In this document: piece after piece, positions 50,104-59,857 of the stretch | Layout: each line of letters starts with the position of its first letter | Numbering within the stretch: the first letter of the stretch is position 1 | Assembly (NCBI GenBank): GCA_025517485.1 | Contig: JAOPKB010000003.1 | Span: 372,001 to 436,000 of the forward strand | Reading direction: 5' to 3' | DNA length: 64,000 nt | Source of the DNA: Natronoglomus mannanivorans | GTDB lineage: Archaea > Halobacteriota > Halobacteria > Halobacteriales > Natrialbaceae | Position numbers and translations under genes: made by a program | Notes under the pieces: generated by a model | What the model saw: only the letters and a program-made list of their open reading frames with translations | What the model was told of the DNA's origin: nothing | Databases searched by the model: none

Positions 50104-53100
50104 ATGAGCGGTATTCGGATCCTCCACGTCGACGACGATCCGCAGTTCGGCGAGCTAGCGTCCATCTTTCTCGAGCGGGAGGACGACCGATTCAGCGTCG
50201 ACACGGCAACGAGTGTAAGCGAGGGGCTGGCTCACCTCGCCGACCACGACGTCGACTGTGTCGTCTCCGATTACGAGATGCCGGAGCGAAACGGGATCGA
50301 ATTCCTGCAAACCGTCCGCGAGTCGTCCGACGTACCGTTTATCCTCTTTACGGGGAAGGGATCGGAGGAGGTCGCCAGCGAGGCCATTTCGGCGGGCGTC
50401 ACGGACTATCTGCAGAAGGAATCACACACCAGTCAGTACACCGTGCTCGCGAATCGGATCGCCAACGCCGTCGAGCAGTCTCGAGCGCGACGGGCCGTCG
50501 AGCAAGCCGAGCGGACGCTGTCACAGCTCGCGGACAAGTCCAAGGACGTGCTCTTTCTGTTCGACGGCGACTGGCAGGAGCTGTTGTTCGTCAACGAGGC
50601 CTACGAGGAGCTCTGGGGCCGGTCGACCGAGACGCTCGCGGACGACCCACAGTCGTTTCTGGAAGCCATTCATCCCGAGGATCGAGAGCGAGTCCAGCGA
50701 TCGATGACCCAGATTTCGAACGGCGCGGCGAAGGAACTCGAGTATCGGGTCGTCCACCCCGATGGTGATGACGACGATCGGAGCAGCGGCGGCGATGACG
50801 ACGATCGGAGCGACGAGAACGACGGAGACCAGCGGTGGGTTCGCGCCGAGAGCAGGCCGGTCTTCGACGACGACGGGACGGTGACCCGGATCGTCGGATT
50901 CGTCCGCGACATCACGGCCCATCGGGAGCAAGCAGAGGCCCTCGAGGAGGCCAGAGAGCGATTCCAGACGCTGATCGAACACGGATCGGATATGATCACC
51001 GTCATCGACGAGAGCGGCGAGGTCCAGTATCAGAGTCCGGCGAGCGAGCGCGTGCTCGGATACGAACCGGCAGCACGGATCGGAGAGAACTCCTTCGACT
51101 CGATCCATCCCGACGATAGAGCCCGCGTTTGGGAGGCGTTCGCCCGGACGATCGAGCGACCCGAGACCACGACGGAGCGAGTCGAGTACCGATTCGAACA
51201 CGCCGACGGCTCGTGGGTCTGGCTCGAGACGATCGGGACCAACCAGACCAATACGGCGGTCGACGGCTACGTGCTCACCAGCCGCGATATCACGGATCGG
51301 CGGGCGCGCGAACGCGAACTCGAGCGGACGAACGCGTTGCTCTCGACGTTGTTCGAGGCGCTACCGGTCGGCGTGCTCGCCGAAGACGAGTCGCGTGACG
51401 TCCTGGCGGCCAACGAGCAACTGTTCGACCTCTTCGAGCTGCCGGGGACGCCGTCGGCGGCCGTCGGCGAGGATTGCGAGGCGATGGCCGAGGAGATCAG
51501 CGACGTCTTCGTCGATCCACAGGCGTTCGTCGATCGCACCGCCGAACTGGTCGACAGCCGCGAGCGGACGGCGAACGAAGAGCTCGCGCTTCGAGACGGA
51601 CGGACGTTCAGTCGCTCCTATCGACCGCTCGAACTTCCCGACGGAGACGGCCACCTGTGGGTGTATCGGGACACGACCGATCGCGAGGAACGCGAGCAGG
51701 AACTCCATGAGATGAAAGCCCAGCAGGAGGCCGCGATAAACGCCGGCTCGGTCGGAACCTGGGAGTGGGATATTTCGTCGAACGAACTCGTCACGAATCC
51801 GGAGTTCGCTCGAACGTTCGGTATCGATCCCGACGCCGCTCGAGACGGCGTTCCACTCGAGCGGTTCGTGTCCTCGATCCACGAGGACGACCGCGACCGA
51901 GTCCGGCAGGGGATCGACGCGGCCCTAGAGTGCGGTGGCGAGTACGAGGAGACCTACCGCGTCTGGAACGCCGACGACGACCGTCGGTGGGTCTCCGCAC
52001 GCGGTCACGTCGAGTGCGACGAGGACGGGACGCCGATTCGGTTTCACGGGGCCCTGACCGACATCACCGATCGAAAGGTACGCGAGCAACGACTCGAGGC
52101 CCTGAGCGAGACGACGCGGGAGTTGATGGCTGCGGACACCCGAGAGGCCGTGACGGAGATCGGTGTGAACGCTGCCCGTGAGGTACTGAACCTCGATGCA
52201 AACGCGATTCATCTGTACGACCCGGACCGGTCCGCTCTCGTCCCGGTCGCGAAAACCGAGGCCGTCACCGAACTCGTCGGTGACCTCCCGACGTTCACCG
52301 GTGACGGGAGTATCGCCTGGCGCGTCTACACCGAGGGCGATCCACTCGCCCAAGGCGATATTTACGACGATCCGGATATCTACGACCCGGAGACGCCCAT
52401 TCGGAGCGAACTGCATCTCCCGCTCGGCGAGCACGGCATCTTGATCGCGGGTTCCCCCGAACCCGAAGCCTTCGACCAACAGGACCTCGTTCTCGGCGAG
52501 ATCCTGGCCGGCAGCGTGGCCAGCGCCCTCGAGCAAGCCGAGCAAACCGACCGGTTGCGCGCCCGCGAGCGGGAACTCACGCGACAGAACAACCGTCTCG
52601 ACGAGTTCGCGAGCGTCGTCTCACACGACCTTCGGAACCCGCTGAACATCGCGACGGGTCGACTCGAGTTGGCCCGCGAGGAGTGTGAGAGCCCGCATCT
52701 CGACGACGTCCAGTGGGCACACGACCGAATGAACGATCTCGTCGACGATCTGTTGACGCTGGCCCGTGAGGGCAAACGCGTCGGCGAGACCGAACCGGTC
52801 GAGCTAGCGTCACTCGGCCGGCACTGCTGGCAACACGTCGCGACGGCCGACGCGACGCTCGTTGTCGAGACGGATCGGTCGATCGAAGCCGATCGAAGCC
52901 GTCTCGAGCAGTTACTCGAGAATCTCGTTCGAAACGCCGTCGAACACGGCGGTGCGGACGTCACGGTGACGATCGGGGACGTCGAAGATGGGTTCTATCT
53001 CGAGGACGATGGGCCGGGGATCCCACCCGAAGACCGTGAGACGGTGTTCGACTCCGGTTACTCGACGTCGACAGCGGGAACTGGATTCGGCCTCTCGATC

Positions 53101-53205
53101 GTCGCACAGGTGGTCGACGCTCACGGCTGGGAGCTGTCCGTGACCGACGGCACCGACGGCGGCGCGCGGTTCGAGATCACGGGCCTCGAGTTCACCGACG
53201 AGTGA
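50104..53205 (+). CDS. Hybrid REC-PAS-GAF sensor histidine kinase
   Basis: A 1,033-residue soluble kinase. An N-terminal receiver (about 5-125) has all catalytic positions: DDD at 10-12, D56 in VVSDYEMP and K105 in YLQKES. Four PAS domains follow (about 140-275, 283-400, 405-530, 540-660), then a GAF domain (about 665-815). HisKA has H841 in VVSHDLRNPL, and the ATPase domain (about 925-1030) has VRNAVEH, EDDGPGI and GTGFGL. The first PAS contains an acidic insertion from a duplicated DDDDRS segment (about residues 221-242). It differs from the 10747 kinase mainly in having an intact receiver. Confidence 0.9.
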   Translation: MSGIRILHVDDDPQFGELASIFLEREDDRFSVDTATSVSEGLAHLADHDVDCVVSDYEMPERNGIEFLQTVRESSDVPFILFTGKGSEEVASEAISAGVTDYLQKESHTSQYTVLANRIANAVEQSRARRAVEQAERTLSQLADKSKDVLFLFDGDWQELLFVNEAYEELWGRSTETLADDPQSFLEAIHPEDRERVQRSMTQISNGAAKELEYRVVHPDGDDDDRSSGGDDDDRSDENDGDQRWVRAESRPVFDDDGTVTRIVGFVRDITAHREQAEALEEARERFQTLIEHGSDMITVIDESGEVQYQSPASERVLGYEPAARIGENSFDSIHPDDRARVWEAFARTIERPETTTERVEYRFEHADGSWVWLETIGTNQTNTAVDGYVLTSRDITDRRARERELERTNALLSTLFEALPVGVLAEDESRDVLAANEQLFDLFELPGTPSAAVGEDCEAMAEEISDVFVDPQAFVDRTAELVDSRERTANEELALRDGRTFSRSYRPLELPDGDGHLWVYRDTTDREEREQELHEMKAQQEAAINAGSVGTWEWDISSNELVTNPEFARTFGIDPDAARDGVPLERFVSSIHEDDRDRVRQGIDAALECGGEYEETYRVWNADDDRRWVSARGHVECDEDGTPIRFHGALTDITDRKVREQRLEALSETTRELMAADTREAVTEIGVNAAREVLNLDANAIHLYDPDRSALVPVAKTEAVTELVGDLPTFTGDGSIAWRVYTEGDPLAQGDIYDDPDIYDPETPIRSELHLPLGEHGILIAGSPEPEAFDQQDLVLGEILAGSVASALEQAEQTDRLRARERELTRQNNRLDEFASVVSHDLRNPLNIATGRLELAREECESPHLDDVQWAHDRMNDLVDDLLTLAREGKRVGETEPVELASLGRHCWQHVATADATLVVETDRSIEADRSRLEQLLENLVRNAVEHGGADVTVTIGDVEDGFYLEDDGPGIPPEDRETVFDSGYSTSTAGTGFGLSIVAQVVDAHGWELSVTDGTDGGARFEITGLEFTDE

Positions 53206-53284
53206 AGAACAGAACGCCACGACGAGGCGGGATACGCTCGTCGTGCGAGGGAGCCTCCCACTCACGACGAGGTGTCTCCGACAG

Positions 53285-53566
53285 TCACTCGGGGGGCTGT
53301 ACTGTCTCGACGGTGGTCTGGGACTGAGCGCGAGACTCGGATTCGGATTCAGTATCGATGCGGATCGTCTCCACGGTACCCTCGAGCAGGAGCTGGACGG
53401 CCGCTTTGTGGGCGTCTTTCTGGTGATAGACGGTGGCGGGGGTCACCTCGCCGTCGTCGTATTCGACGAACGCGTCGGGTGTGGGTGTATTTCGACGAGA
53501 CGACGACACCGCTGCTCGCAGTTCGACGGCCAGCGCGTGCATGTGGATGAGTGCTTGTTTGCGCAT
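53285..53566 (-). CDS. UPF0058 family protein
   Basis: A 93-residue helical protein, paralogue of the one at 42997: MRKQALIHMHALAVELRAAV, then VYHQKDAHKAAVQLLLEG. The tail is Ser/Glu-rich. It starts 11 bp after a HalOD1 gene on the same strand, with a GAGGTG ribosome-binding-like word in the gap. The ATG giving MRKQALIH is chosen over one five codons upstream. Confidence 0.85.
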   Translation of the reverse strand: MRKQALIHMHALAVELRAAVSSSRRNTPTPDAFVEYDDGEVTPATVYHQKDAHKAAVQLLLEGTVETIRIDTESESESRAQSQTTVETVQPPE

Positions 53567-53577
53567 CGTGAGACACC

Positions 53578-53904
53578 TCATCTGGAACCCGGTAAGATAC
53601 CGTCGGTGACCGGCTCACCGTGGTGAATCCGAATCGGACCGTCGGAGGTGACGACGACGGTGTACTCGTCGACGGTGAACTCGATACCGACGTACCTGTC
53701 GTCTCGCTGTGCGTGTTCGAGCAGGGTGTTCAATGCCGTCGGCTCGACGTGATCGTACAGCGGCGTCAGATCGGATATGGGAACGCCTTCGAGCGTGGCG
53801 AGCCCCTGAAGAAGTGCGTTCGTCACGGTTTCAGGATCGTCGAACGCCACCTCGATTTCGATTATTCCATCGTCGACGACCCGAACTTCGCTTTTCGAGG
53901 CCAT
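53578..53904 (-). CDS. HalOD1-domain protein
   Basis: A 108-residue protein. The HalOD1 core is ALLQGLATLEGVPISDLTPLYDHVEPTALNTLL, then IEFTVDEYTVVVTSDGPI. A leading beta strand (VRVVDDGIIEIEVAFDD) replaces the usual short N-terminus. It is first in a two-gene unit with a UPF0058 gene, repeating the association of the two families seen around 41.5-43.2 kb. Confidence 0.85.
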   Translation of the reverse strand: MASKSEVRVVDDGIIEIEVAFDDPETVTNALLQGLATLEGVPISDLTPLYDHVEPTALNTLLEHAQRDDRYVGIEFTVDEYTVVVTSDGPIRIHHGEPVTDGILPGSR

Positions 53905-54072
53905 AGTCGAAGGATAGGAGCAATCTCCAATAGTATCTACACCCCATATATCGGGTATCGCACTGCGTGGTGACAACCATCCAATACTCTCGCCGAATTG
54001 AACACTGATATCTAACGGATATCACCGATCTATCGATAGGACTTACGGGAACCGAGGCCTACTTCTTTTCAA

Positions 54073-57000
54073 ATGCCTCCATCATCCGATCGCGAACACG
54101 AACTCCGTACGCAGGGGTCCCCACAGGAGTTCGTCGCCGATCTCAGTCGCCGAGCGCTCGAGACCGACGACCTCGAGTCGCTGTTAGACGACGCGTCGGC
54201 TGGTGTCGCGACGGTATTGGGGACCGACTACTGTAGCGTGTTCGAGCTCGTCGACGACCGGCGACTCCGATTGCGAGAGGGCGCGGGCTGGTCACGCGTG
54301 GGCAACCAGACGGTTCCGGCGGACGACCGTTCACAGGCGGGGTACACGTTACGGACCCAAGAGCCGGTGGTCGTCGAGGACCTGCGGACCGACGATCGGG
54401 TCGCAGGCTGTGAGCTGTCGACGTCGTGTGGAATCGTCAGTGGGGTGACTGCCGTCGTCGGCCCGATCGACGATCCGTGGGGCATCCTCGGCGTTCAGAC
54501 GACGACACGGCGTGCGTTCACCGAGGCCGAGGTCTCGGTTCTCCGGACGGTGGCGAACGTCCTCGCCTCGGCCGTCGAGACCCTGGACGCGGAACGATCG
54601 CTCGACGGGGAGACGGCGCTGAAAGATCGGATCCTCGAGACCACGCCGGTCGGCATCGTCGGGATCGACGACGGTGGCGAGATCCAGTTCGTCAACGAGC
54701 GTGCGGAACAGCTTCTGGACCGAAGTCGGGAGGAGATCACGTCCTCCGCGTACGACGATCCACAGTGGGGGTTGACGGACGCTGCGGGCGACCCACTGGA
54801 GGGCGGAGAGATGCCGTTCGAGCGCGTCGTCGACGCCGGGGCGGAGTTCGTCGAGGAGACCCTCGGCTTGCTCCGTCCGGACGGACAGCGCGTCTGGCTC
54901 TCCGTCGACGGTGTGCCGCTTGATACCGGGTCCACGACAAATCTCGAGGCACCTCGGGCGGAGACCGAAGCGGAGGCGGATATCCAGAGAGAGGCCGACG
55001 ACGCCGATCGCCGGACGGGAGCCGTCTTCACCCTCACGGATATCACCGAGCAACGCCGTCTCGAGACCGAGTTCGAGGAGATGTTGGGACGCGTCTCCGA
55101 CGCCTTCTGCGCCGTCGACGACGAGTTTCGGTTCGTCCACGTCAACGAGCGAGCCGAAGAGCTCCTCGAGCACTCGGAGGCGGAGTTACTCGGCGAGTGT
55201 CTGTGGGACGTGTTTCCGGAGGCAGCCGAGGAACCGATCGTCAGGGAGAACTTCCACGCGGCGCTGGACTCACAGGAGCCGACCAGCTACGAGGTGTACT
55301 ACGACCCACTCGAGTTCTGGGTCGAGGCGACGCTCTATCCCTCCGAGACCGGCGTTTCGGTCTACTTCAGCGATATCACGGACCAGAAAGAACGCGAGCG
55401 ATCCCTGCGGGAAGAACACGACCTCGTCGAACGGATCGTCGAGACCACGCCGGTCGGGATCGTGACGCTGGGTGCCGACGGCTCCTTCGGTCGGGTCAAC
55501 GACCGCGCCGAAGCGATCGTCGGCTACACGGCGGACGACTTCGAGGGGATCGAACAAGCGCTCGAGGCGCTCGAGTCCGTGACGCCGGCCGGAGAGCCCT
55601 ACCCTGCGGACGAACATCCGGTCCATCGCGTGTTCGTCGAGGGAGAGACGGTCCACGACGTCGAGGCCGGGATCACCCGAAGCGACGGCCAGCGAGTGTG
55701 GCTCTCGGTCAGCGGGACGCCGTTGCGCGTCGACGGACGAGACGCGGGCGCGGTGATCACGTTCGCCGACGTCACCGACCAGCGCGAGGCCGAGCGAGCA
55801 CTGCGCGAGCGAGAACGCCAGCTGTCGACGGTGATGAGCAACATCCCGGGCATGATCTACCGGTGTCGAAACGACCGGGGCTGGCCGATGGCGTTCGTCA
55901 GTGAGGGCTGTGCGGAGCTGACCGGATACGACCGCGACGTCCTCGAGTGCAACGAGGTCCAGTTCGGCGAGGACGTCATCGTCGAGGAAGACCGCGACCG
56001 TCTCTGGGAGGAGATCCAGACAAGCGTCGACGGGAGGGAGCTGTTCACGGTGACCTATCGGATCGAGACTGCCGACGGCGACCGTCGCTGGGTCCGGGAG
56101 AAAGGCCGTGGCATTGTCGACGAGGACGGCTCGCTCGAGTCACTCGAGGGGGTCATCATCGACGTGACCGAGCGCAAGGAGTTCGAACAGGAACTGGAAC
56201 GGAGTCGGGCCGAACTCGAGCGACTGAACCGGATCAACGAACTCGTCCAGGAGATCGTCCGACGGCTCGTCACGGAGCGGTCTCGAGGCGAGATCGAGGG
56301 GACGGTCTGTGACCGGCTGGCTGCCTCGGAGTTCTACGAGATGGCCTGGATCGGGGACCGGTCGGTCGCAGGCGAGACGGAAACCACCGCCTGGGCCGGC
56401 GTCGACGAGGAGACGGCGACGACGATTATCGACGCCTGCGCCGAGACGACCGACACCCGAGGCCTCGTCCAGCGAACCCTCGAGACGCGCCAGGTGCAGG
56501 TCGTCGAGTGTATCGACATCGAGGGCGACGACGCGTGCTGTCGGCGGCTCCGTGACAACGGCATCGAATCGGCACTCGCCGTACCGATCCAGTACCGGGA
56601 GACGCTCTACGGTGCGCTCGTGATCTGTGCGGACCGCGCCGACGCGTTCGACGAGCGCGGTCGGACCATCCTCGAGAAGTTCGGCGATACGCTCGGCTTC
56701 GCGATCACGGCGACCGAGCGAAAGGAGGCGCTGGTGACCGACGAACGCGTCGAACTCGAGATTCGCGTCCGCGATCCGGACCCGGATCACTTCCTCTTTA
56801 CCGTGACGGCCGACACGAAGGCCGCGCTCACGATTCAGGGGGTCGTTTCCCACGCCAGCGACTCGTATCTCGTCTACGCGACGACCGACGGCGCTGCCGA
56901 ACGCTTGCTCGAGCGTGCGGTCGACTCCCCGGAGATCGACCGCGCGCGACTCGTCGAGGAGTACGACGACGAATCCCTCCTCGAGTTCGTCTCGACCGTC

Positions 57001-57408
57001 CCGGCGATGATCACCACGCTCGCGGAGTACGGCGGGACGGTGACGACGGCGACCGCCGAAGACCGTGGCGCGACGTTGACGGTGATGTTGCCCTCGTCCG
57101 TGAACGTGCGAGCGGTCGTCGACGCGTTCCAGACGGCGTATCCCAACTCGTCGGTGTTAACCAAGCGGACCGTCAACCGCTCGGCCCGGACTCGTCAGGG
57201 CGTTCGAACGGCGTTTCTCGACCGACTCACCGACAAGCAACGCGAATCGCTTCGGGCGGCGTATCTCTCGGGGTACTACGACCGCCCTCGAGCGACCAAC
57301 GGCAGCGAACTCTCCGAGGCACTGGGCGTCTCGCCGTCGACGTTCCACCAGCATCGCCAGGCGGGGGTTCGAAAGCTCCTCGCGGCGACCTTCGACTCCC
57401 GCGAGTGA
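54073..57408 (+). CDS. Large GAF/PAS Bat-like transcriptional regulator (HTH-10)
   Basis: A 1,111-residue regulator. A GAF domain (about 30-185; LGTDYCSVFELVDDRRLRLR) is followed by four PAS domains (about 195-345, 350-450, 460-590, 600-725), a second GAF domain (about 735-890) with several cysteines (CIDIEGDDACCRRL), and a Bat-type domain (about 895-1045). The C-terminal HTH-10 is LTDKQRESLRAAYLSGYYDRP and LSEALGVSPSTFHQH. The layout matches the bacterio-opsin activator family, which controls oxygen- or light-responsive genes. There is no kinase core, so it acts as a one-component sensor-regulator. Confidence 0.9.
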   Translation: MPPSSDREHELRTQGSPQEFVADLSRRALETDDLESLLDDASAGVATVLGTDYCSVFELVDDRRLRLREGAGWSRVGNQTVPADDRSQAGYTLRTQEPVVVEDLRTDDRVAGCELSTSCGIVSGVTAVVGPIDDPWGILGVQTTTRRAFTEAEVSVLRTVANVLASAVETLDAERSLDGETALKDRILETTPVGIVGIDDGGEIQFVNERAEQLLDRSREEITSSAYDDPQWGLTDAAGDPLEGGEMPFERVVDAGAEFVEETLGLLRPDGQRVWLSVDGVPLDTGSTTNLEAPRAETEAEADIQREADDADRRTGAVFTLTDITEQRRLETEFEEMLGRVSDAFCAVDDEFRFVHVNERAEELLEHSEAELLGECLWDVFPEAAEEPIVRENFHAALDSQEPTSYEVYYDPLEFWVEATLYPSETGVSVYFSDITDQKERERSLREEHDLVERIVETTPVGIVTLGADGSFGRVNDRAEAIVGYTADDFEGIEQALEALESVTPAGEPYPADEHPVHRVFVEGETVHDVEAGITRSDGQRVWLSVSGTPLRVDGRDAGAVITFADVTDQREAERALRERERQLSTVMSNIPGMIYRCRNDRGWPMAFVSEGCAELTGYDRDVLECNEVQFGEDVIVEEDRDRLWEEIQTSVDGRELFTVTYRIETADGDRRWVREKGRGIVDEDGSLESLEGVIIDVTERKEFEQELERSRAELERLNRINELVQEIVRRLVTERSRGEIEGTVCDRLAASEFYEMAWIGDRSVAGETETTAWAGVDEETATTIIDACAETTDTRGLVQRTLETRQVQVVECIDIEGDDACCRRLRDNGIESALAVPIQYRETLYGALVICADRADAFDERGRTILEKFGDTLGFAITATERKEALVTDERVELEIRVRDPDPDHFLFTVTADTKAALTIQGVVSHASDSYLVYATTDGAAERLLERAVDSPEIDRARLVEEYDDESLLEFVSTVPAMITTLAEYGGTVTTATAEDRGATLTVMLPSSVNVRAVVDAFQTAYPNSSVLTKRTVNRSARTRQGVRTAFLDRLTDKQRESLRAAYLSGYYDRPRATNGSELSEALGVSPSTFHQHRQAGVRKLLAATFDSRE

Positions 57409-57491
57409 CAGTCCCCGCCCGGTGATTGACAGGAAAGCCAGCACGAAAATTGAAGGTGGATCCGGACACCCTCAATAACGGGGTGATCGCC

Positions 57492-57635
57492 ATGCGCGAC
57501 CACAACCGCGTTGTGGCCGTATGTGATCGCTGCGACTCGGTGTACGCAGCGAAAGAGCTCCTGAACGGAAGCGTCCGACCCATCGGAACGGCAGCCTGTT
57601 CCTGCGGGTCCGAGAGCTTCCGCGTGCTCGAGTGA
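57492..57635 (+). CDS. Zinc-binding microprotein
   Basis: A 47-residue protein: MRDHNRVVAVCDRCDSVYAA with a CxxC knuckle, and CSCGSESFRVLE with CxC near the end. It is probably a minimal zinc ribbon. Upstream in-frame starts add atypical sequence and are not used. Confidence 0.7.
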   Translation: MRDHNRVVAVCDRCDSVYAAKELLNGSVRPIGTAACSCGSESFRVLE

Positions 57636-57800
57636 ATCGTCCCGCAACCAGTGCGGCCCTTTTGTTTCCGAAACGCGCTCGCGTTCTCGAGACTCGTCCG
57701 TAGTCGCAAGGGTCGACGTCACGGAAAATTACCGATAGTCATAAATCCAAAATAACGGGGGAACAGATTGATCGCCGTCGTATCGTTTAACATCTCGTGA

Positions 57801-57929
57801 ATGAACGCTCAGTGTCCGGTCTGTGACGGTGGGCTCGGAGAATTACTCGAGAAAATCGTTACCGACGGTAAGGTGATCGCGGACTTCAGGTGTTCGGAGT
57901 GCGGTCACGAGTGGTCGGTCCCACTGTGA
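57801..57929 (+). CDS. Zinc-ribbon microprotein
   Basis: A 42-residue protein with CPVCDGG (residues 5-8) and CSECGHEW knuckles, a clean four-cysteine zinc ribbon. ATG to TGA is complete and an AT-rich promoter region (57722-57760) precedes it. Confidence 0.7.
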   Translation: MNAQCPVCDGGLGELLEKIVTDGKVIADFRCSECGHEWSVPL

Positions 57930-58164
57930 CTCCGGATACACAGCGTTCGGGTTCGTCGAACCGCCGTCGTCGAGACCGGTCGTGAAAACACACGAGGCGA
58001 GCACTCGTCCGTCAAGAACCGAGCGTGCCACGACGACAGCGACCGGCGCGTTCGAGAGACTCGTCTCGAGTGTCCGATCCGCTCGCGTCGTTCACGAACT
58101 GAACACAGTCCATCGAAGTGACCGACGAGTGATTTTTTGACCTATCGCCTCGAGAGGGGTTGAC

Positions 58165-58515
58165 ATGCCTTCGGGTCTGGAGCCGACGGAGGAGTACGAC
58201 GGGCGGATCACGGTCGCGCTGCTCGAGGACAGCGGGGAGAGCGAGCGGATCCAGTGTTCGTCCTACGAGCGGGCGATCGAACTCGTCGAGGAGCACCAGG
58301 CGACGGTCACGGTCGCCAAGATCGTCGATCGGGACGGCGACGTCGTGTTCACCTCGGCCGAGATGGACATCGAAACGTGGGCGAGAGAGTGGGAGCACGC
58401 CAAGCGTCGGCTCTCCGTCGACGTCGAGGAGTACGACTGCCCCTACGACGATCGAGCCTGCTTCGCCGACGACCTCTGTGTCCAGTGTCAGATGGACGCC
58501 ATCCGAGAGCGGTAG
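58165..58515 (+). CDS. Hypothetical protein with C-terminal cysteines
   Basis: A 116-residue acidic protein. The N-terminal half (ITVALLEDSGESERIQCSSYERAIELVEE) looks alpha/beta. The C-terminal part has a cysteine-rich end, CPYDDRACFADDLCVQCQ, which may bind zinc or an iron-sulfur cluster. I do not recognise the family. Confidence 0.7.
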   Translation: MPSGLEPTEEYDGRITVALLEDSGESERIQCSSYERAIELVEEHQATVTVAKIVDRDGDVVFTSAEMDIETWAREWEHAKRRLSVDVEEYDCPYDDRACFADDLCVQCQMDAIRER

Positions 58516-58666
58516 TGACCGCGTCCCTCGAGTTCGGTCTGCGCCCGGATACGCCTCCTTCGGATCTTCGTTCGCGTCCGGATCGCTTCCAGGGCGACCG
58601 ACATGAACTGGACGAACAGGTCGGCGGATCGTACATCGGTCGGCGAGACCGTCTCTCCAGGGCCGA

Positions 58667-58864
58667 TCACTCGGGCGACCCGAGGAGGTCGGCGACAAGT
58701 GTCGACGCAGCGAGTGACGGCACGTCCGGGCGTACCATCGACTCGGAGGAATCGACCGCGTGGCCCGTTTCCACGTGGTGCTCGAGGGCCTCTCTGGACC
58801 GTTCCGTCGCCGTGAGCCCGTCGGATTCGCCGACGGACCAGTCACAGTGGAGACAGTATTTCAT
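58667..58864 (-). CDS. Small C2H2-type zinc-finger protein
   Basis: A 65-residue protein starting MKYCLHCDWSVGE, with CxxC at 4-7 and EALEHHVETGH supplying histidines, giving a zinc finger like the microprotein at 21768. Its ATG overlaps the stop of the upstream HalOD1 gene (ATGA), so the two are coupled. Confidence 0.75.
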   Translation of the reverse strand: MKYCLHCDWSVGESDGLTATERSREALEHHVETGHAVDSSESMVRPDVPSLAASTLVADLLGSPE

Positions 58865-59205
58865 CGTCGATTCCCCTTATCTCGATCTCGGTCGTCCGTG
58901 TGTTCGGTTGCAGCGTCAGCGCCTGTTCCCCGTCCTCGTCCGTCTATACGTTCGATCTCGACTTCGACGTCGACACCGTCGTCGTTTCTGACGGTCACCC
59001 GCCGTCCGCAGTAGGTGAACGTGACCGTGCCACACCGCGAGCCGTTTTTCGTCGACGAGAAGACCTCCTCGAGCGCCTCGGTGTCGACGGCAGTGTAGAG
59101 TGGTTGCTCTAGCTCCGTCGGATCGACACCCTGCTGTGTTGCGATCGCTCGAGCGACTTCGGTCGTAACGGAATCGCTAGCGAGGGGCTGTTGGTGGGTA
59201 CTCAT
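58861..59205 (-). CDS. HalOD1-domain protein
   Basis: A 114-residue protein. The HalOD1 domain is ARAIATQQGVDPTELEQPLYTAVDTEALEEVF, then TVTFTYCGRRVTVRND. The C-terminal 35 residues are a charged tail (Arg/Gly then Asp/Arg). It is translated together with the downstream zinc-finger gene, an association that may reflect shared regulation. Confidence 0.85.
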   Translation of the reverse strand: MSTHQQPLASDSVTTEVARAIATQQGVDPTELEQPLYTAVDTEALEEVFSSTKNGSRCGTVTFTYCGRRVTVRNDDGVDVEVEIERIDGRGRGTGADAATEHTDDRDRDKGNRR

Positions 59206-59332
59206 GTATCGATCGTTGTGCTCTCGGACGGATAAATGAGGGGCATCAGTTACTTTCTATCGACCAGAATAGAACCGCTACGGTGGCTATTGGCCACCGT
59301 CGACCGAAGCCTTATCTGTGTGCTGATACGGC

Positions 59333-59815
59333 TCACTCGTCGCTCGAGTCACCCACCAGTTCGGAGCCGAAGTGATCGAACGGGCGAGCGTATTCGCGAC
59401 GAAGGATCTCCGAGTGGTCGATCGTGAGACCGAGTTCGTCGAGTGCTTCGGCAACGGTTTCGACGCTCGTCGTATCCAGACAGACGACCTCGACGTGGAG
59501 GTTCTGGGTTCCCACGAGTAACTCCCGGATATCGACGACGCCGGGGATCTCGATCGCCTCGTTGGCCAGCTCCGTCCGCTGTGAGATCGGCGCCGTACAG
59601 ACGAAGAGCACGTGGTGGGGTGCGCCCGCCGCCTCGTAGTCGATTTTCGGCTGATAGTCGACGAGGATTCCCCGCTCTTTGAGCCGTTGCAACCGGTTGC
59701 TGACGGTACTCGAGGAGACGTCGATCCGGTCTGCGATCTCGTCGTGGGTGAGACTCGTCCGCGTCTCCTTCTGTAGCAAGTAGAGGATCGCTTTGTCCGT
59801 GTCGTCGAGGTCCAT
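59333..59815 (-). CDS. Lrp/AsnC family regulator
   Basis: A 160-residue regulator. The HTH is MDLDDTDKAILYLLQ and LTHDEIADRIDVSSSTVSNRLQRL. The C-terminal domain (HHVLFVCTAPISQRTELANEAI, GTQNLHVEVVCLD) parallels the Lrp protein at 31163. The start is the ATG at the HTH; the longer frame overlaps the divergent membrane-protein gene. Only 42 bp separate it from that gene, so it probably controls the shared promoter region. Confidence 0.88.
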   Translation of the reverse strand: MDLDDTDKAILYLLQKETRTSLTHDEIADRIDVSSSTVSNRLQRLKERGILVDYQPKIDYEAAGAPHHVLFVCTAPISQRTELANEAIEIPGVVDIRELLVGTQNLHVEVVCLDTTSVETVAEALDELGLTIDHSEILRREYARPFDHFGSELVGDSSDE

Positions 59816-59857
59816 ACGCGAATTCGATCCTAGAGACACCCTCACACGATTAAAGTC

